64,000 nt of DNA from Bacteroidaceae bacterium (GTDB taxonomy: Bacteria; Bacteroidota; Bacteroidia; Bacteroidales; Bacteroidaceae): NCBI GenBank assembly GCA_016291905.1, contig JAEEZS010000040.1, positions 1 through 64,000 on the forward strand, read 5' to 3'. A program made the translations under genes and the position numbers. Within the stretch, counting starts at the first letter, position 1. Each line of letters opens with the position of its first letter. Below are positions 62,851 to 64,000 of this stretch, in pieces. A model generated the notes under the pieces. It did no database searches. It worked only from the letters and a program-made list of their open reading frames with translations, and was not told the origin of the DNA.

Positions 62851-64000
62851 TTACCTGACAATGATTTTCCGGCCTTCGACGATGTAGATGCCCGGGGGCA
62901 GGAGGGTGCTGAGGGCGCGCGTGAGCGTGGTGGGCACGGTCTTGCCGACGGAGAAGCCTTCGGGCAGCGTCAGGACGGGACGGCCTGCGAGGTCGAGGAC
63001 GACGACAGGATGCGGGGCGTCGCCGCCAGTGGCGTCGGCCTCGGGCACGAGGATGCGGGTGTCGATGATGTCGAAGTCATACGGGGTGTAGTTAGTGGCC
63101 TGGAGCGTGCGGTCGTTCGTCCGCTCATCAACGATAATCCAGCAGTTGTCGTCAGGGTCTTCGGTGTAGGTCTCGCTGACGGAGACGGTCCACGAGATGG
63201 GGTTGCGCTCGCTGTAGTTGCGGGTGTCGTTGGCCGTCCAGATGCGGTAGCCGCTGACGGGAACTTCCTGGCCGGTGTCGAAGAGGAACCACGAGCGTCC
63301 GTTGAAGTGCGAGCAGAACTTGGTGCGGGTGTCGTTGTCGCCGATGTTGGGCCAGTTCTCGTGGCTGATGGTGCTCTCGATGCCGCGATAGACGGTCATG
63401 CCGTCGATTTCCTCGCCCTGTTCGTCGAGCAGGTCGAACTCGGAGATCTGCACGATGCTGCTGCCGGTGATTTCGGAGATGTCGAACTTATAGTAGCGGT
63501 AGCCCTTGCGGTCGGGGTTGGCATTGGTGAAGGTGCCGTCGTCGCGGCGATAGACGGCAGCGTGGCGGCCGGCAGCAAAGGGATGGGCATCGCGCGGGCG
63601 ACCGTTGTCGATGTTCTGCCGCCAGGGGGCGGTGGTACTGTAGCGGTTAATCTGGTAGCAGAGCTCGCCGCTGCCCAGCTGGGCCTCGTTGAAGGAGTTG
63701 ACGGCGATGCCGGTGTAGTGGAGGTCGTAGCAGTTGGTGAGGATGAGCTCGGTGGCGGAAGCAAGCTCATAGTCCTGCTCGGCGCCCGTGATGAGGCCGG
63801 TGTTCCAGCAGTCGGCGAGGGTGAGGGGCTTGACGGAGGCGAAGCCGACGAAGGCGGCAGCCAGCGTGTCGGCCGTGACGGCACCGAGGTTGGCACAGGC
63901 CTCGACATCGAGCGTGGCGCGGATGGCACCGCCCAGCATGGAGCCCGCCTGCGAATGGGCGCTGACAGCGGCTTCGCTGAGGCAGGCCGTGATGGTGACG
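62851..64000 (-). CDS. Large secreted surface protein, 5' truncated by window edge
   Basis: The frame is open to base 64000, so the ATG at 63939 is internal. The visible ~380 residues begin with GLUG-like repeats (ANLGAVTADTLAAAFVGFAS, DCWNTGLITGAEQDYELA). They continue with a discoidin-like segment that senses a surface ligand (GYRYYKFDISEITGSSIVQI, SWFLFDTGQEVPVSGYRIWT) and end in GIYIVEGRKIIVR, the typical tail of exported Prevotella proteins, preceded by VVVLDLAGRPVLTLPEGF. The role is unknown; attachment or glycan binding is a guess. Confidence 0.7.
   Translation of the reverse strand, partial: VTITACLSEAAVSAHSQAGSMLGGAIRATLDVEACANLGAVTADTLAAAFVGFASVKPLTLADCWNTGLITGAEQDYELASATELILTNCYDLHYTGIAVNSFNEAQLGSGELCYQINRYSTTAPWRQNIDNGRPRDAHPFAAGRHAAVYRRDDGTFTNANPDRKGYRYYKFDISEITGSSIVQISEFDLLDEQGEEIDGMTVYRGIESTISHENWPNIGDNDTRTKFCSHFNGRSWFLFDTGQEVPVSGYRIWTANDTRNYSERNPISWTVSVSETYTEDPDDNCWIIVDERTNDRTLQATNYTPYDFDIIDTRILVPEADATGGDAPHPVVVLDLAGRPVLTLPEGFSVGKTVPTTLTRALSTLLPPGIYIVEGRKIIVR

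Noticed and set aside
1..64000. Insertion sequences, tRNA or rRNA genes, prophage
   Set aside because: No transposase, integrase, phage protein or cloverleaf sequence was recognised on either strand.

Overview
The window looks like a chromosomal segment of a gut- or rumen-type Bacteroidales bacterium, most likely Prevotellaceae. Three things support this. Most genes have the Bacteroidetes -7 promoter box (TAnnTTTG) 9-35 bases before the start codon. The gene content is typical of the order (BACON and PEGA surface proteins, DUF3244, DUF4491, DUF3467, DUF2851, WbqC, glycine-lipid acyltransferases, rhamnogalacturonan enzymes). The large ribosomal-protein cluster follows the Bacteroidetes order (rpsL-rpsG-fusA-rpsJ...rpoA-rplQ, with no tuf).

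Layout. 1-4.5 kb: the tail of a small secreted DUF3244-like protein, an S66 LD-carboxypeptidase lipoprotein, two convergent acyltransferase-3 paralogues and a DUF4491 membrane protein. 4.5-13.8 kb: carbohydrate genes, namely a GH9 glycanase, an iron-type alcohol dehydrogenase and a CE1-type esterase in one leftward operon, divergent from a large GH31 enzyme with discoidin-like, dockerin-like and cohesin-like modules. 13.8-20.6 kb: housekeeping genes (DUF2851, dapB, lepB, wbqC-like, pdxB, a helix-hairpin-helix protein, a VanZ-like protein). 20.5-22.4 kb: a glsA/glsB-like glycine-lipid pair. 22.5-26.9 kb: rhamnogalacturonan-I breakdown (PL11 lyase plus rhamnose mutarotase leftward; GH105 plus an esterase rightward). 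26.9-28 kb: a gene-free interval full of phased palindromes and inverted repeats. 28-32 kb: a coupled BACON lipoprotein and PEGA/beta-barrel pair. 32-37.6 kb: an arylpyruvate/arylacetate module (aminotransferase, iorB, iorA; divergent paaK and an ACT protein). 37.6-41.2 kb: a LytTR regulator, a small membrane protein, CYTH, prfB and DUF3467. 41.4-59.5 kb: the translation supercluster with secY, map, infA and rpoA. 59.7-64 kb: a GH2 enzyme and a truncated surface protein.

The least explained material is non-coding. Three intergenic arrays have an exact 21-bp period (26922-27131, 27367-27450, 62395-62499) and one has a 22-bp period (9681-9784). Each unit carries a short dyad. In the first array the arms of the dyad change together from unit to unit, so symmetry is kept while sequence is not. 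The second array sits inside a 33-bp inverted repeat, and the third abuts a ~200-bp inverted repeat with a very AT-rich centre. Separately, several genes (pdxB, iorA, GH31, PEGA, GH9, DUF3244) carry short hairpin or tandem repeats inserted in frame in linker regions. A ~105-bp cassette with three copies of a promoter-like motif lies upstream of two unrelated genes. All calls were made by reading the sequence alone; no similarity search was run.
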